From: Bacteroidaceae bacterium
Lineage (GTDB): Bacteria > Bacteroidota > Bacteroidia > Bacteroidales > Bacteroidaceae
DNA: 34,851 nt
Assembly: GCA_017534705.1 (NCBI GenBank)
Contig: JAFXVU010000031.1
Coordinates: 1 to 34,851 of the forward strand
Direction: 5' to 3'
In this document: piece by piece, positions 7,862 to 17,469 of the stretch
Layout: each line of letters opens with the position of its first letter
Position numbering within the stretch: position 1 is the first letter of the stretch
Made by a program: the position numbers and the translations under genes
Notes under the pieces: model-generated
The model's input: only the letters and a program-made list of their open reading frames with translations
What the model was told of the DNA's origin: nothing
The model's database searches: none

Positions 7862-8647
7862 CTACAACTCATCAACTGAGAACTCAATAGTGCAGATATT
7901 ACCCGTCTGAATGCCTTCATATTTATAGGCGATACCTTTGTTGGCCTTCTTGCAGAGATTGATGAACTCCTTCAAATCTGGGCTAGGATTCTTCAGCACA
8001 GAGTTCCTGAGGTTCTCTTTTATCTGGTCTCTCATATCAGAGATTTTATGGATAGGCACTTGATTCTCGTCGACCATATACTGGTAGGTGGCGAAGTCGC
8101 CGATGATAGTCAGACTGGTCATGGTGGTGGCATCGTCCACATTCATAGGCGTTTGTTCATTGGTCACCTGGATGGCGTTCTCCAACAGATTCAAAGGATT
8201 GGCGTATGCCTCACCCGATTCCATTGCCGTTTTGATTTCTTTGCTGGAGAGGGTGATTTCCACCGTCTCACCCGACTCCTTGCCTGTCCAGCGAAGAGTG
8301 AGGTTGGCATCAGCTGCCAACAGTTCCTCAACCATCAGTTTTAAGTCGCCCTCGGCTGTAGCGATGAGTGAAAAGAGTTGCTCCTTGAGCAGGTCTGTCT
8401 TCTTCTTCATCACGTTGATGTTGAAATACTTCTCGCTAACCAGGTAGTCGATAATAACGGTGTTGGTGGTCTCGTCAAGGGATACAGCGGTCATTTCGCC
8501 CGACACTCCTATCGACACCGGACATTCCTTATTGGCCTGCTTGACCGATTTTTTCAACTTGCTGTCTTGCTGGCAAGAAGACATCAAAAATGTCATCATG
8601 ACAATAGCCACCATAAACAGCACATTTGCAGTCTTTCTCATTTTCAT
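7862..8647 (-). CDS. Putative lipoprotein of unknown function
   Basis: This is a 261-residue protein with a lipoprotein signal: MKMRKTANVLFM, a hydrophobic core, and lipobox LMSSC, so Cys25 would be the lipidated residue. Start codons at 8647 and two codons later are both possible. The mature part is mixed alpha/beta with no motif I recognise, and contains a repeated theme of short acidic strands (TAVSLDETTNTVIIDYLV, CTIEFSVDEL). It may be anchored in the inner or outer membrane facing the periplasm. It converges on the DUF349 gene across a shared terminator. The upstream gap shows TAnnTTTG-like sequences on its strand at 8746-8753 and 8863-8870, consistent with transcription on its own. Confidence 0.72.
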   Translation of the reverse strand: MKMRKTANVLFMVAIVMMTFLMSSCQQDSKLKKSVKQANKECPVSIGVSGEMTAVSLDETTNTVIIDYLVSEKYFNINVMKKKTDLLKEQLFSLIATAEGDLKLMVEELLAADANLTLRWTGKESGETVEITLSSKEIKTAMESGEAYANPLNLLENAIQVTNEQTPMNVDDATTMTSLTIIGDFATYQYMVDENQVPIHKISDMRDQIKENLRNSVLKNPSPDLKEFINLCKKANKGIAYKYEGIQTGNICTIEFSVDEL

Positions 8648-8951
8648 TTCAGCCCTTCATTTGTGTCGGGCGCAACTTTAATTGATGTTTTTATTGAATT
8701 GTACGCTATAATCTCTTCTATAGTCATTATTTCCGTTTCAAATTACAAAAGTAGCAAAAAACATGATAATAAAGCAGTAATATCTCCTTATTTCTCACAC
8801 CTATCCCATGATTTGGTGTATCTTTGATGTATATTTGCATGGGAAATCACAAAATGCGGGAACAAATATAGTGTCAGGCAATACAATAATAAAAATGTGT
8901 TGTTCATATTAAATGAACGCTAAACACTAAAAAAACAGAAAGGACAAACAT
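8648..8951. other. AT-rich divergent intergenic region with candidate promoters and a small dyad
   Basis: No gene is visible in this 304-base gap. For the minus-strand lipoprotein, -7-like elements read TACTTTTG (8746-8753, complement) and TATATTTG (8863-8870, complement). For the plus-strand exonuclease, TATATTTG is at 8830-8837, without a convincing -33. A dyad GTTCAT-ATTAA-ATGAAC lies at 8902-8918, 34 bases before the exonuclease start, and could be an operator or a 5'-UTR hairpin. Confidence 0.45.
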
Positions 8952-9443
8952 ATGCAAGATTTTGCAGCGATAGATTTCGAAACGGCCAATAATGAGCGTA
9001 GTAGCGTCTGTTCTGTGGGCATTGTCATTGTACGCGACGGTGAGATAGTGGATTCGTTCTACTCACTCATCCAGCCCGAGCCGAACTATTATAACTACTG
9101 GTGCAGTCAGGTTCATGGCCTTTGCTGCGATGACACTGACGACGCCCCCGTCTTTCCCAAAGTGTGGGTCAAGATAGAGCCTCTGATTGAAGGGCTGCCG
9201 CTTGTTGCCCACAATAAACCGTTCGACGAGGGCTGTCTGAAAGCCGTATTCCGCGTCTATCAGATGGACTACCCCGATTATGAGTTCTACGACACACTGG
9301 CTGCGTCGCGACGCACATTGCGCTTCCTACCCAATCACCAACTCCAAACTGTGGCCGCAGCTTGTGGCTACAGCCTGGAAAAACATCACCACGCACTTGC
9401 CGACGCCGAAGCATGCGCCTGGATTGCCAGAGAAATACTTTAG
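8952..9443 (+). CDS. DEDDh 3'-5' exonuclease (DnaQ/epsilon-like)
   Basis: This 163-residue stand-alone exonuclease domain resembles the proofreading subunit of DNA polymerase III. The metal-binding motifs are all present: ExoI AIDFETAN (Asp and Glu near residues 8-10), ExoII VAHNKPFDEG near 86-95, and ExoIII HHALADAEA (His then Asp) near 147-155. A VHGL segment near 55, typical of the family, is also present. There is no BRCT or helicase extension. It probably trims single-stranded DNA or short oligonucleotides in the cytoplasm, but proofreading versus nanoRNase or repair roles cannot be told apart by sequence alone. It is flanked by a dyad upstream and a strong hairpin terminator downstream, so it is probably transcribed alone. 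Confidence 0.9.
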   Translation: MQDFAAIDFETANNERSSVCSVGIVIVRDGEIVDSFYSLIQPEPNYYNYWCSQVHGLCCDDTDDAPVFPKVWVKIEPLIEGLPLVAHNKPFDEGCLKAVFRVYQMDYPDYEFYDTLAASRRTLRFLPNHQLQTVAAACGYSLEKHHHALADAEACAWIAREIL

Positions 9444-9486
9444 AAATCAGGAAAACGTAGTCTCTCCAGCCCTGCAATACCCCTAA

Positions 9487-9530
9487 AAAATCAAAATGAG
9501 CCATTTTTCGAGATGGCTCATTTTGATTTT
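9487..9530. terminator. Bidirectional terminator between exonuclease and carboxylesterase genes
   Basis: An 18-bp perfect stem (AAAATCAAAATGAGCCAT and its complement) encloses an 8-base loop. A/T tracts at both ends let it act on both strands. It closes the exonuclease gene and the five-gene polysaccharide operon arriving from the right. Confidence 0.88.
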
Positions 9531-9553
9531 ATGCATTGACCTTTTACACCCTC

Positions 9554-11128
9554 TTACCAAATGCTCCTGCTCAGTTCCATCAGCTCCTTGTCGTGGTGCT
9601 GACGTGGCTCGCAACGATTATCGAGAATCATCGTCACACCAGTCTCTGCATTGTAGGGTTCCCACTTGGGAAGTCCTTTCACGTTAGGATTACCCGTTTT
9701 GATAAAAGAGAGCCAGATGCTGCTAATGAGTTTCTCGAACTTATATGCCTTTTCCGAAGCACCCGTCATCTCACGCTGAAGGCTGACGTTGTGTAGCATA
9801 AAAGGCAGTTCCATGCCATGGGAAGCACCAAGCGCATTGCTCTCTGGTTTCCATGTGAACAGATAAAGATATGCTGGTGCTCCTCCTTGAGCGGCCTTGG
9901 CTGCTGCTTGACTTACGGCTCCAGCACGGAAGCCTGTATCGACGTAAGTCATTTCCTTGGGCTGTGCATTGGGATAGGCTTTTCGGAAAGCAGCGATATA
10001 TTGGTCGGCCTTTTCCCCCTGACGCTGGCGCACGGCGGCTTCGGCTTCCTCCCATGTCATATCACGACTGATGTCGAACGTAAACTCATTGAAGTCAGTA
10101 CCAATAAGCATCGGTACATCCTTAGACACAGGTGAGGCTGGGTCGAAAGGATGCTGAGGCAAGATGGTTCCATCGACCACGGGCGAGAAACCGCCACGTA
10201 TGCCCTTCTGACTCAGACGGGTAACAGCGTGGTTAAGTTCGTCGTAGGTAAACCGTGAAAAATCGGCCTGTGCTGTTGCGGGCTGTCCCAATTCCTGAGC
10301 AAATGCGCGTCCAAAAGCCTGCCTCTGCTCTGGCAAGGCTTGGCGTAACGTCGACCCACTCTGAACAATAGCCCGTTTGAAGAGACCCTTAGCCGAAGGC
10401 ATGGCCAACAGTGTAGAGACCTTGCCACCACCACCAGACTGACCGCCAATGGTCACTTCGTCGGGATTGCCACCAAAGAGGGCAATATTGTCGCGTATCC
10501 ATTCCAAGGCTTTGACAATGTCCTGCATACCCAGATTCACGCTCTGTGAGTACTTGCCGCCAAGACCTGTCAGGTCGATGTAGCCTAACACGTTCAGACG
10601 ATGGTTGAGGCTTACTGTGACGATGTCGCCAGCTTCTGCCAATGCACGGCCTTCATAACAAGGTAAATCATGGGCTGACCCTCCTGTATAACCTCCTCCA
10701 TGAATCCACACGAAGACAGGTCGTTTCTTGCCGTCGCTGATACTCGGTGTCCATACATTCAACACAAGACAAGCATCTTCGTCCATCGGCTCGGTGACGA
10801 ACTGGTTACCGAATCCATAGTCGGTCTGGCTGTTGCTGTCATTCCAGCGAAGTGACTCGCCCTGAGGTGCCTGTGGTCCATACACCTTACACTGCCGCAG
10901 CTCAGTGAACTTGTCGGGTGCCTGCGGAGGCATAAAACGCTCGGCCTTGGCATAGCGGATGCCTTTGAATGTGAAAATACTACCATCTTGATAACCTTCA
11001 ATAGGGCCATAGATGGTATTAACACGGGTGTGCTGACCAGCCGTGATAGGTTGCGCCTGAGTGCAGATGATAGCCATCTGAATGAAAAAGGCGGCCAACA
11101 ATAATACTATTCTTCTCATATCTGTCAT
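9554..11128 (-). CDS. Secreted type-B carboxylesterase
   Basis: This 524-residue alpha/beta hydrolase belongs to the carboxylesterase type B (cholinesterase-like) family. It has a Sec signal peptide within residues 1-26 (RRIVLLLAAFF core, TQAQ end); an alternative start three codons in is equally plausible. Family hallmarks are GIRYAKAERFMPPQ near 56-70, EDACLVLNVWTP at 117-128, the oxyanion HGGG at 143-146, and nucleophile GGQSGGGG (Ser231). Glu348 in GTDFNEFT and His437 in ASHGMELPF complete the triad. It is the last gene of the arabinan/galactan operon, 84 bases after the GH2 gene, and is followed by a terminator. A role in removing acetyl or aromatic esters from pectin side chains is inferred from position only; the family is broad in substrate. 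Confidence 0.9.
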   Translation of the reverse strand: MTDMRRIVLLLAAFFIQMAIICTQAQPITAGQHTRVNTIYGPIEGYQDGSIFTFKGIRYAKAERFMPPQAPDKFTELRQCKVYGPQAPQGESLRWNDSNSQTDYGFGNQFVTEPMDEDACLVLNVWTPSISDGKKRPVFVWIHGGGYTGGSAHDLPCYEGRALAEAGDIVTVSLNHRLNVLGYIDLTGLGGKYSQSVNLGMQDIVKALEWIRDNIALFGGNPDEVTIGGQSGGGGKVSTLLAMPSAKGLFKRAIVQSGSTLRQALPEQRQAFGRAFAQELGQPATAQADFSRFTYDELNHAVTRLSQKGIRGGFSPVVDGTILPQHPFDPASPVSKDVPMLIGTDFNEFTFDISRDMTWEEAEAAVRQRQGEKADQYIAAFRKAYPNAQPKEMTYVDTGFRAGAVSQAAAKAAQGGAPAYLYLFTWKPESNALGASHGMELPFMLHNVSLQREMTGASEKAYKFEKLISSIWLSFIKTGNPNVKGLPKWEPYNAETGVTMILDNRCEPRQHHDKELMELSRSIW

Positions 11129-11212
11129 TAATTTAATTATTCTTGTTTATATCTATCAAAACTTTCTTTTGAGGAAACTAACGATATGCTCATTGGCTTT
11201 GACATGATTGGT

Positions 11213-13723
11213 TTATCTGTGTAAAGACACACCTGACGAGGCAGTGAACGTCACTTCTGCGGGTTGCAAACCATCGGCCTCTGCGACGACAGTGACAGAG
11301 CCTGGACGGTCGGCGGCTATGATTGCGAGACATTTGCCCGACCAAGCTTTTCGCTCAGATGACTGCACAGAACCAAGGTCTGTCATATTGCCATTCTCAA
11401 CGCCTAAAAGACGACCGCCCTTCACCGTGAAACGAACAAGATTGTCGCTCAACGGACAGATGTTGCCTTCGGCATCAAGCACTTCGATGGTGACATGCGC
11501 CACATCGGATGGAATTGCGAGGAATGACGGACGGTCAACAGTGGCACGTAAACGGGAGGGAGCACCTGCGGTGCGAATCACCTCTTCCAAGACCACACTG
11601 TCGCGAACCCCCACAACCTTAATCTCTCCAGGCTGGTATTCCACGTCCCACGTCAGATGGAGGTCGGCGGTTGTGGCGAAATGCTTGCCGGGGTCGTAGG
11701 AAGCCCAACTAGGATTGACACCACGACGTGGAAACTCCGTTGCCTTCTTTCCGTATGATTTTCCATTGACAAACAGTTCCACTTCCTCACAATTCGTGTA
11801 GCAAGCTACCTGCATGATTTGTCCCTCATGACCCTCCCAGTTCCAGTGAGGGAAAAGATGTAAGACAGGCTCATCGCTCCAAATGCTTTTGAAAAACCAA
11901 TATCCGTCCTTACAAAACCCGCAATTGTCAAGATAGCCGGACTGACTGCCACGCGAAGGCCACCACGACTCACCATAGTAATCGATTCCCGTCCACATGA
12001 AGTCACCAATGACATAGTCGTATGCAGTGGTGAACCGCCACCGATGTTCCACATCAATCAACTCACTGCTGATAAGTCCTCGGTTACGACGACCAAAAGG
12101 CCGTTGTTGCATTTGTTGTGGACTGAAACCATCTGCCCCTGCTCCCAACTGAGGAGGTGGCATTGTCCCTGTCCATTGATACTGCCGTCGTGGGCCACCC
12201 AATCCCGTTGATTCTGTAGCGACAACACGTCTGTTTGGAAAATCAGACTTATCAATAGCATAAAGCACTTCACGGCGTGTACGCCATCGGTCAGGGTAAT
12301 TATATCCGATGATATCGTTCTCGAAAGCAGCCAGGAACTCAGGCGAAGTAGGGCTGTTGGACGCTATTTCGTCGTTTCCGCTGGTAACTAATCTTGTATC
12401 GTCCAGACGATGGCAGATGGCAATCATCTCTGCCGCTTCTCCAGGTCCTTCCGCCGACCGTTGGTCACGTATTTCGTTGCCAATACTCCACATCACCACC
12501 GAGGGATGGTTTCTGTCGCGTGCCACCATGGCAGTCAGGTCACGTTCATGCCATTCACGGTAGTAAAGATGGTAATCTTGTTTGTTCTTGCCATTAATCC
12601 ATTGGTCGAAAGCCTCATCCATGACAAGAATGCCCATGCGGTCGCACAAGTCAAGAAACTCGGGTGCCGGTGGGTTGTGAGCGGTTCGGATGGCATTGCA
12701 ACCACCACTCTTGAGTATTTCCAGCCGACGTTCCCACACGCGTTCGGGAACGGCTGCACCGACTGCACCACCATCGTGGTGCAGATTGACACCTTTCATT
12801 TTCACTTGCTTGCCGTTCAACAAGAAACCCTTGTCAAGCGGATAATCAATAGTACGGATGCCTAAAGTATTGTCCACCACATCCACCACTCTCTTGCCTT
12901 CAAGGAGTGTGGAACGGAGTGTGTAGAGATAGGGCGTTTCCAAAGACCATGCCTGGGGATGACCAACGGTAACCGTCTGCTCATCGTTCATCATGGGTGA
13001 ATCTGTCATGACAACAGGTTTCTCGCTCTTTGCCACCGTGTTCCCCTTTGCGTCAATAATTTCATGACGCAAAACCAGCGTCCTATGACGTTTCTCACCA
13101 TTCTCCACTTCGGATTTCACTCTCACAACTGCCTCGTCATCATTCAGACTTATGGTACTATTGAACACACCCCATTTGGCAAAGTGGGTGGTTTCGGTCT
13201 CTACAAGTCGCACGTGGCGATAAATACCTGATCCTGTGTACCAGCGGGAATTGGTCTGCTGTGAGTTGTCAACCCTCACAGCAAGCACATTGCCCTTCTT
13301 CTTGAGATAGGGTGTAAGGTCGTAGGAAAAACTGGAATAGCCGTATGGCCATGTCCCCAATTCATGTCCATTAATCCAGACCGTACTGTTCATATAGACA
13401 CCGTCGAACTCGATGGTGTATAGTTTCCGGCTGTCGTAGTTTTTCACATCGAAAGTTTTCCTATACCACCCCAAGCCTGTGGGAAAGAACCCTATGCTCC
13501 CTCCTCCAGGATTGTCGCGTAGGTTTTCTCCCTCAATACTCCAGTCGTGTGGCACATTGAGCCTGCGCCAACTGCCATCATCGTATTCGAGTGACTGCGC
13601 TTTATCAACATCACCAAGATGAAAACGCCATCCCATATCCATATTGGTCATCTTGCGCGGCTGTGCGGAGACGTACGAAACAATCAACACAGCCATCAAG
13701 CAAAGAACGGTCAGTCTTTTCAT
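11213..13723 (-). CDS. Secreted GH2 beta-galactosidase-type glycoside hydrolase
   Basis: The 836-residue protein starts with a Sec signal (residues 1-20, ending VSAQ). Domain order is a GH2 sugar-binding jelly roll (about 30-180), an Ig-like domain (185-290), a TIM-barrel catalytic domain (295-590), a DUF4982-like region and a C-terminal Ig-like domain (about 690-836). The proposed acid/base is Glu417 in MWSIGNEIRD and the nucleophile Glu504 in VATESTG. The segments NVPHDWSIEG and GSGIYRHV are typical of Bacteroidota GH2 galactosidases. Known GH2 activities include beta-galactosidase, beta-glucuronidase and beta-mannosidase. Beta-galactosidase is favoured here because the GH53 gene lies immediately upstream in the same operon (gap 53 bases) and would supply beta-1,4-galacto-oligosaccharides. 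Confidence 0.9.
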   Translation of the reverse strand: MKRLTVLCLMAVLIVSYVSAQPRKMTNMDMGWRFHLGDVDKAQSLEYDDGSWRRLNVPHDWSIEGENLRDNPGGGSIGFFPTGLGWYRKTFDVKNYDSRKLYTIEFDGVYMNSTVWINGHELGTWPYGYSSFSYDLTPYLKKKGNVLAVRVDNSQQTNSRWYTGSGIYRHVRLVETETTHFAKWGVFNSTISLNDDEAVVRVKSEVENGEKRHRTLVLRHEIIDAKGNTVAKSEKPVVMTDSPMMNDEQTVTVGHPQAWSLETPYLYTLRSTLLEGKRVVDVVDNTLGIRTIDYPLDKGFLLNGKQVKMKGVNLHHDGGAVGAAVPERVWERRLEILKSGGCNAIRTAHNPPAPEFLDLCDRMGILVMDEAFDQWINGKNKQDYHLYYREWHERDLTAMVARDRNHPSVVMWSIGNEIRDQRSAEGPGEAAEMIAICHRLDDTRLVTSGNDEIASNSPTSPEFLAAFENDIIGYNYPDRWRTRREVLYAIDKSDFPNRRVVATESTGLGGPRRQYQWTGTMPPPQLGAGADGFSPQQMQQRPFGRRNRGLISSELIDVEHRWRFTTAYDYVIGDFMWTGIDYYGESWWPSRGSQSGYLDNCGFCKDGYWFFKSIWSDEPVLHLFPHWNWEGHEGQIMQVACYTNCEEVELFVNGKSYGKKATEFPRRGVNPSWASYDPGKHFATTADLHLTWDVEYQPGEIKVVGVRDSVVLEEVIRTAGAPSRLRATVDRPSFLAIPSDVAHVTIEVLDAEGNICPLSDNLVRFTVKGGRLLGVENGNMTDLGSVQSSERKAWSGKCLAIIAADRPGSVTVVAEADGLQPAEVTFTASSGVSLHR

Positions 13724-13776
13724 TGCTTTCCTTTTTTATTTCTTTAGATAATCTCACACTTCGGAGCATCAAAACA

Positions 13777-14880
13777 TTACTTTTCTATGAATCCCTCCAT
13801 GATGGCTGTCGGAGCGGCATTACGGTCGAATGCACCGAGTTTATAGCCGCCTGGCAAACATTGAGGCTCCCAATAGAACACACCACGGCAATGGCCGTTA
13901 GTCTGGGTGCGTGATTCGTTGATAACACGGGTGAGTTGCCTCCTACCCTCTTCCATCACCTCGGGATGCTGCTCGTTGACCTCAAAACCTGTCTCTACAA
14001 TCATGACGTCGCAACCATATTTCTCGCTGACATGGCGAATATTGGCCATACAGTCCGTGATGATGTCGTCGGCATTCAATTCTGGATGTCCTTCCATCGC
14101 CCAGTAGGGATAAAGCGACATGCCTATCATGTCGAACTTGCCACCATATTTCAACAGCGTGTCTAAATGATTGTCGTACAGTTTCTGCTGATGACCTCGG
14201 TCAAGATGTACAATGACGATGGCATCGGGAAAGACCTCTTTCACCGCATCGTAGCCCGTACGGATGAAGCCTGCGTACTGTTGAGGTTGGGTTTTGAAAT
14301 GCCCCATACTGTGCGTGATGATGGTGTGGCCGAGAGAGTCTTTCACTTCCCATCCTCTTTCATTGGTTTTCACGCTCCAAAGCATGCCGTTGGTGGTTTC
14401 GTTGCCCACCTGCACCCATCGTGGCTTGATGCCGTTCTCTTTCAGCAAAGAAAGTACTTCTATGGTGTGGTTGCGCAAGTCCTGCTTCATCTCTTCAAAA
14501 GAGTGTCCAAGCCAAGCCTTCGGAATAGGTTGTTTGCCCGGGTCGGCCCAAGAGTCGCTATAGTGGAAATCAACCATCAAGTCCATTCCCAAAGCCTTGA
14601 CCCTTCTGGCCATGGCCAATAGTTCGTTCTTATCATTAGAGCCTCCGCGCGGATTCACCCAGACACGCAGACGTATAGCACTCATCTGGTAATCGGTTTT
14701 CAGCAGTTCCAGACACTCGCGCTCATTGCCGTTACGGTCGTGAAACTTCACGCCTCGTTGTTCCTGGCCTGTAAGAAATCCCACGTCGGCTCCCTTTACG
14801 AAGTCCTTGTCATTGACTTGAGCATTCAATAATATGGCCTGCAAGAACAGACATACCACGAAAAAACGCTTTATATTCAT
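13777..14880 (-). CDS. Secreted GH53 arabinogalactan endo-beta-1,4-galactanase, single domain
   Basis: This endo-enzyme cuts beta-1,4-galactan, the backbone of type I arabinogalactan in pectin. The 367-residue protein has a short signal peptide (residues 1-20, LLNA end) and one GH53 TIM barrel. Family motifs include ADVGFL at 31-36, IRLRVWVNP near 69-77, MVDFHYSDSWADPGKQ at 102-117, VQVGNET with acid/base Glu161 and MIVETGFE with nucleophile Glu296. The length is right for a bare catalytic domain, and no lipobox is seen. It starts 11 bases after the GH51 stop, so the two are almost certainly co-transcribed. It pairs functionally with the downstream GH2 gene. A second GH53 with extra modules is at 20582-22453. 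Confidence 0.94.
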   Translation of the reverse strand: MNIKRFFVVCLFLQAILLNAQVNDKDFVKGADVGFLTGQEQRGVKFHDRNGNERECLELLKTDYQMSAIRLRVWVNPRGGSNDKNELLAMARRVKALGMDLMVDFHYSDSWADPGKQPIPKAWLGHSFEEMKQDLRNHTIEVLSLLKENGIKPRWVQVGNETTNGMLWSVKTNERGWEVKDSLGHTIITHSMGHFKTQPQQYAGFIRTGYDAVKEVFPDAIVIVHLDRGHQQKLYDNHLDTLLKYGGKFDMIGMSLYPYWAMEGHPELNADDIITDCMANIRHVSEKYGCDVMIVETGFEVNEQHPEVMEEGRRQLTRVINESRTQTNGHCRGVFYWEPQCLPGGYKLGAFDRNAAPTAIMEGFIEK

Positions 14881-14891
14881 AAGCTAATTCT

Positions 14892-17423
14892 TTATTTGCT
14901 GACCTTCACTCGCATAATGGTGAAAGACATCGGTGGAAACTCATAATCAAACTGTTTACCGAACTTCCCGAAAAGATGGGTTTGTGGAGCAAGTTTTGTG
15001 GGTTGCTCAAAGGTGTTCTCGTCGTTGGCATCACCATGGAGGGTAATGACCTTGCCCGTAGGAAGAACTGTATTGGTACCATCAATAATGAAAGAACGAC
15101 GGTAGGATTGGTCGGTGCCATTGACAACCTTGATAACGAGTTCGCCTGCCTGCTCGTCATAACCCGTCTGGCAGAAGTGCCGTGTGCGTCCTGTTGGACG
15201 GGCGACGGTCTGCTCCTGCCCATCAACGTAGAGGGTTACTTCCATAGGGGTAACGACAATCTTCACGTCATACCACTTGTCGGTATCGACAGTTTGATTA
15301 GCACGACGACCCAGCACGTCATTGGTACGACCGCGCTGAATGGGCTGAATGGCGGTTGTACGGTTGTTCCAGCCTGCGATATTGGCCGCAAAACCGTTAC
15401 TGCCACGCTCATCCATGCCGTAATAGATGAAAAAGCCTTCCATTCCACCCAACTTACGGGCTTTCAGCTGAAGTGTATAACTGTCGCTGCTGAAACCTGG
15501 CAACAGCGTCATGGTGAGTTGTTCATTGGATGTCTGGCGAATGACATCACCCTCCACCTTCCATTCTCCTCTGCGGCTCTGGAACTGCGAGGGACTGATA
15601 TTCTTCACCTGCCCGTCGGTTGTGGTCACACTGATATCCTTATACTCACACTGTGTGGCATAGCTGCCTAGTCCGATGCCTCCCGCACGGAAAGGCTGAG
15701 CCTCACCTTCTGTAGTCGGCTCACTCACATATATATTATAGGTGGGACGATGCTCAGCACACATCTGCTGTACATAGTAGGAAGCACGGCCATAGACTTC
15801 AGAACTGTTGATATGTATAAGGTTGCAGGGCCAGTCGCGGCGGTTCTCGTTCTCAAAAAGCGGGGCGTACGACGACATCTTCACCACATCGCTGTTGCGC
15901 TCCATACCCATGATGAAGGCAGCCTCACTGAGCGCGGCCAGCAAGTTGCCAGCACCTACACCACCATTGCAGGCATACTCGCCTACATAGATATCGTGGG
16001 TGCGGGGCGCATCATCAAATAGATGGTTGTTGGCAAAGAAGAAATCGGGATTGCGATACCAGTGGGGATCCACCATGTACTCGCCTGGAATCTGCCCCAA
16101 CAATGGGTCGGTGTGACCGAGAGTGTTGATGAATATGATTTGCGGATATTCCGCTTTCAAACGCTTAAAGATATAGTTGAAGTGCGTGACGTATTCAGGA
16201 CCTACATTCTCGTTGCCTATCTCTACATATTTTAATGGGAATGGTTTGGGATGTCCGGCTTCGGCACGCATCTTTGCCCATTTGTTCGTTGCAGGGTCTG
16301 CCAGAGCATAGTCTATGGCATCACGGAAGTCCTGAACCACGGCATTCATATCGGCATCGCTGCTCACGAAATCACCATTGCGAACCGAACAAGACATACC
16401 TGCATTGTTCACAAACATAGCATCCATACCTAAGTCTTCGCAGAACTGAAGGAACTCATGGTAGCCCATGCCCCATGTGGCACGATAACCCCAAACATCC
16501 CATTCGCCTCGGCGGGTCATCGGGTCTCCCAGTGTCTCTTTCCATTTCACTCGGTTCTCATAAGTCGCTCCCTCAACGATGCAACCGCCTGGCCAGCGCA
16601 TGAACTTAGGATGCAAATCAACAAGCATCTGTGCAACATCAGCACGCTGTCCGTTCTTTCGACCTTTGAATGTAGCCTGCGGGAAGAGGGACACGTAGTC
16701 CACCAACACCGTCCCCTTCTGGTCAAACTCCAGGGCAAGCTCACCTTTGACGGCAGTAGCATCGGCTGTCAGTGTTGCTGTCAGCTCCGTCCACTCCTTC
16801 AATGACTTGCTGGTAAAGACGGCCGTTCCAAGCGACGCACCCGTCTCGCCATTCACCAAACGGGCTGTGATGCCACCACGATAATCACTGCTCTTCACAT
16901 AAAAACGCAGGTCGTACTTTTCGCCTTGCTTCAGACCCATGCCCCAATAGCCAATGTTGCTGAGCACAGCCTTGCCGCCCTTCTGCACTTTCGTGATGCT
17001 GAGCTGCATGGCGTGTGGCGTGTTTTCATGCAGTGGTGCAGGGGATTCAATGACATCTCCCTTCACTGTAGCGTTCACACCATCGACCCGCCATCCCGTC
17101 ATCTTTTTCTCATCCATGTTCCAAGGGATGTTCCATTTGCGGTTGTTGCGGTGCTCATAGTTCATGGCATCGACTGCCCAAGCCCGTCCTTCGCGATAGG
17201 TCATACTGGAAGGCAGCACATGTTCCTCGAAACCACGGTTCTGTACCAGTTCGGCATAAAGACCTCCGTCGCCGGCGTGGCTGATTTCCTCGAAAAAGAT
17301 ACCATAGAGGTTTGGCGAGACCACGGCTCCTTTCTGGCCGAGGTCAATTCGGATGGGTTGTGTCTGGGCTGTCGCTAACGAGGCAGTCATCAGCAGCAGT
17401 GCTGAGAATAGAAATTTGTGCAT
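14892..17423 (-). CDS. Secreted GH51 alpha-L-arabinofuranosidase with inserted carbohydrate-binding-like domain
   Basis: The enzyme removes terminal alpha-L-arabinofuranosyl groups from arabinan or arabinogalactan. The 843-residue protein has a Sec signal (1-19, LATAQ). An N-terminal strand unit carries GIFFEEISHAGDGGLYAEL near 42-59. A CBM4/9-like jelly roll occupies about 95-250, and the GH51 barrel follows: MRWPGGCIVEG at 275-285, EIGNENVGPEY with acid/base Glu405 and YVGEYACNGG with nucleophile Glu482. The arabinofuranosidase C-terminal beta domain and an inserted beta-sandwich with FFIYYGMDERGSNGF make up the rest. It lies 46 bases after the GH43 stop and 11 bases before the GH53 start. 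The architecture is the usual one for Bacteroidota secreted GH51 enzymes. Confidence 0.94.
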   Translation of the reverse strand: MHKFLFSALLLMTASLATAQTQPIRIDLGQKGAVVSPNLYGIFFEEISHAGDGGLYAELVQNRGFEEHVLPSSMTYREGRAWAVDAMNYEHRNNRKWNIPWNMDEKKMTGWRVDGVNATVKGDVIESPAPLHENTPHAMQLSITKVQKGGKAVLSNIGYWGMGLKQGEKYDLRFYVKSSDYRGGITARLVNGETGASLGTAVFTSKSLKEWTELTATLTADATAVKGELALEFDQKGTVLVDYVSLFPQATFKGRKNGQRADVAQMLVDLHPKFMRWPGGCIVEGATYENRVKWKETLGDPMTRRGEWDVWGYRATWGMGYHEFLQFCEDLGMDAMFVNNAGMSCSVRNGDFVSSDADMNAVVQDFRDAIDYALADPATNKWAKMRAEAGHPKPFPLKYVEIGNENVGPEYVTHFNYIFKRLKAEYPQIIFINTLGHTDPLLGQIPGEYMVDPHWYRNPDFFFANNHLFDDAPRTHDIYVGEYACNGGVGAGNLLAALSEAAFIMGMERNSDVVKMSSYAPLFENENRRDWPCNLIHINSSEVYGRASYYVQQMCAEHRPTYNIYVSEPTTEGEAQPFRAGGIGLGSYATQCEYKDISVTTTDGQVKNISPSQFQSRRGEWKVEGDVIRQTSNEQLTMTLLPGFSSDSYTLQLKARKLGGMEGFFIYYGMDERGSNGFAANIAGWNNRTTAIQPIQRGRTNDVLGRRANQTVDTDKWYDVKIVVTPMEVTLYVDGQEQTVARPTGRTRHFCQTGYDEQAGELVIKVVNGTDQSYRRSFIIDGTNTVLPTGKVITLHGDANDENTFEQPTKLAPQTHLFGKFGKQFDYEFPPMSFTIMRVKVSK

Positions 17424-17469
17424 GTTGTTTAGTGGTTGTTAGTTAGTTTTAGCTTTGTTGATTATAGCT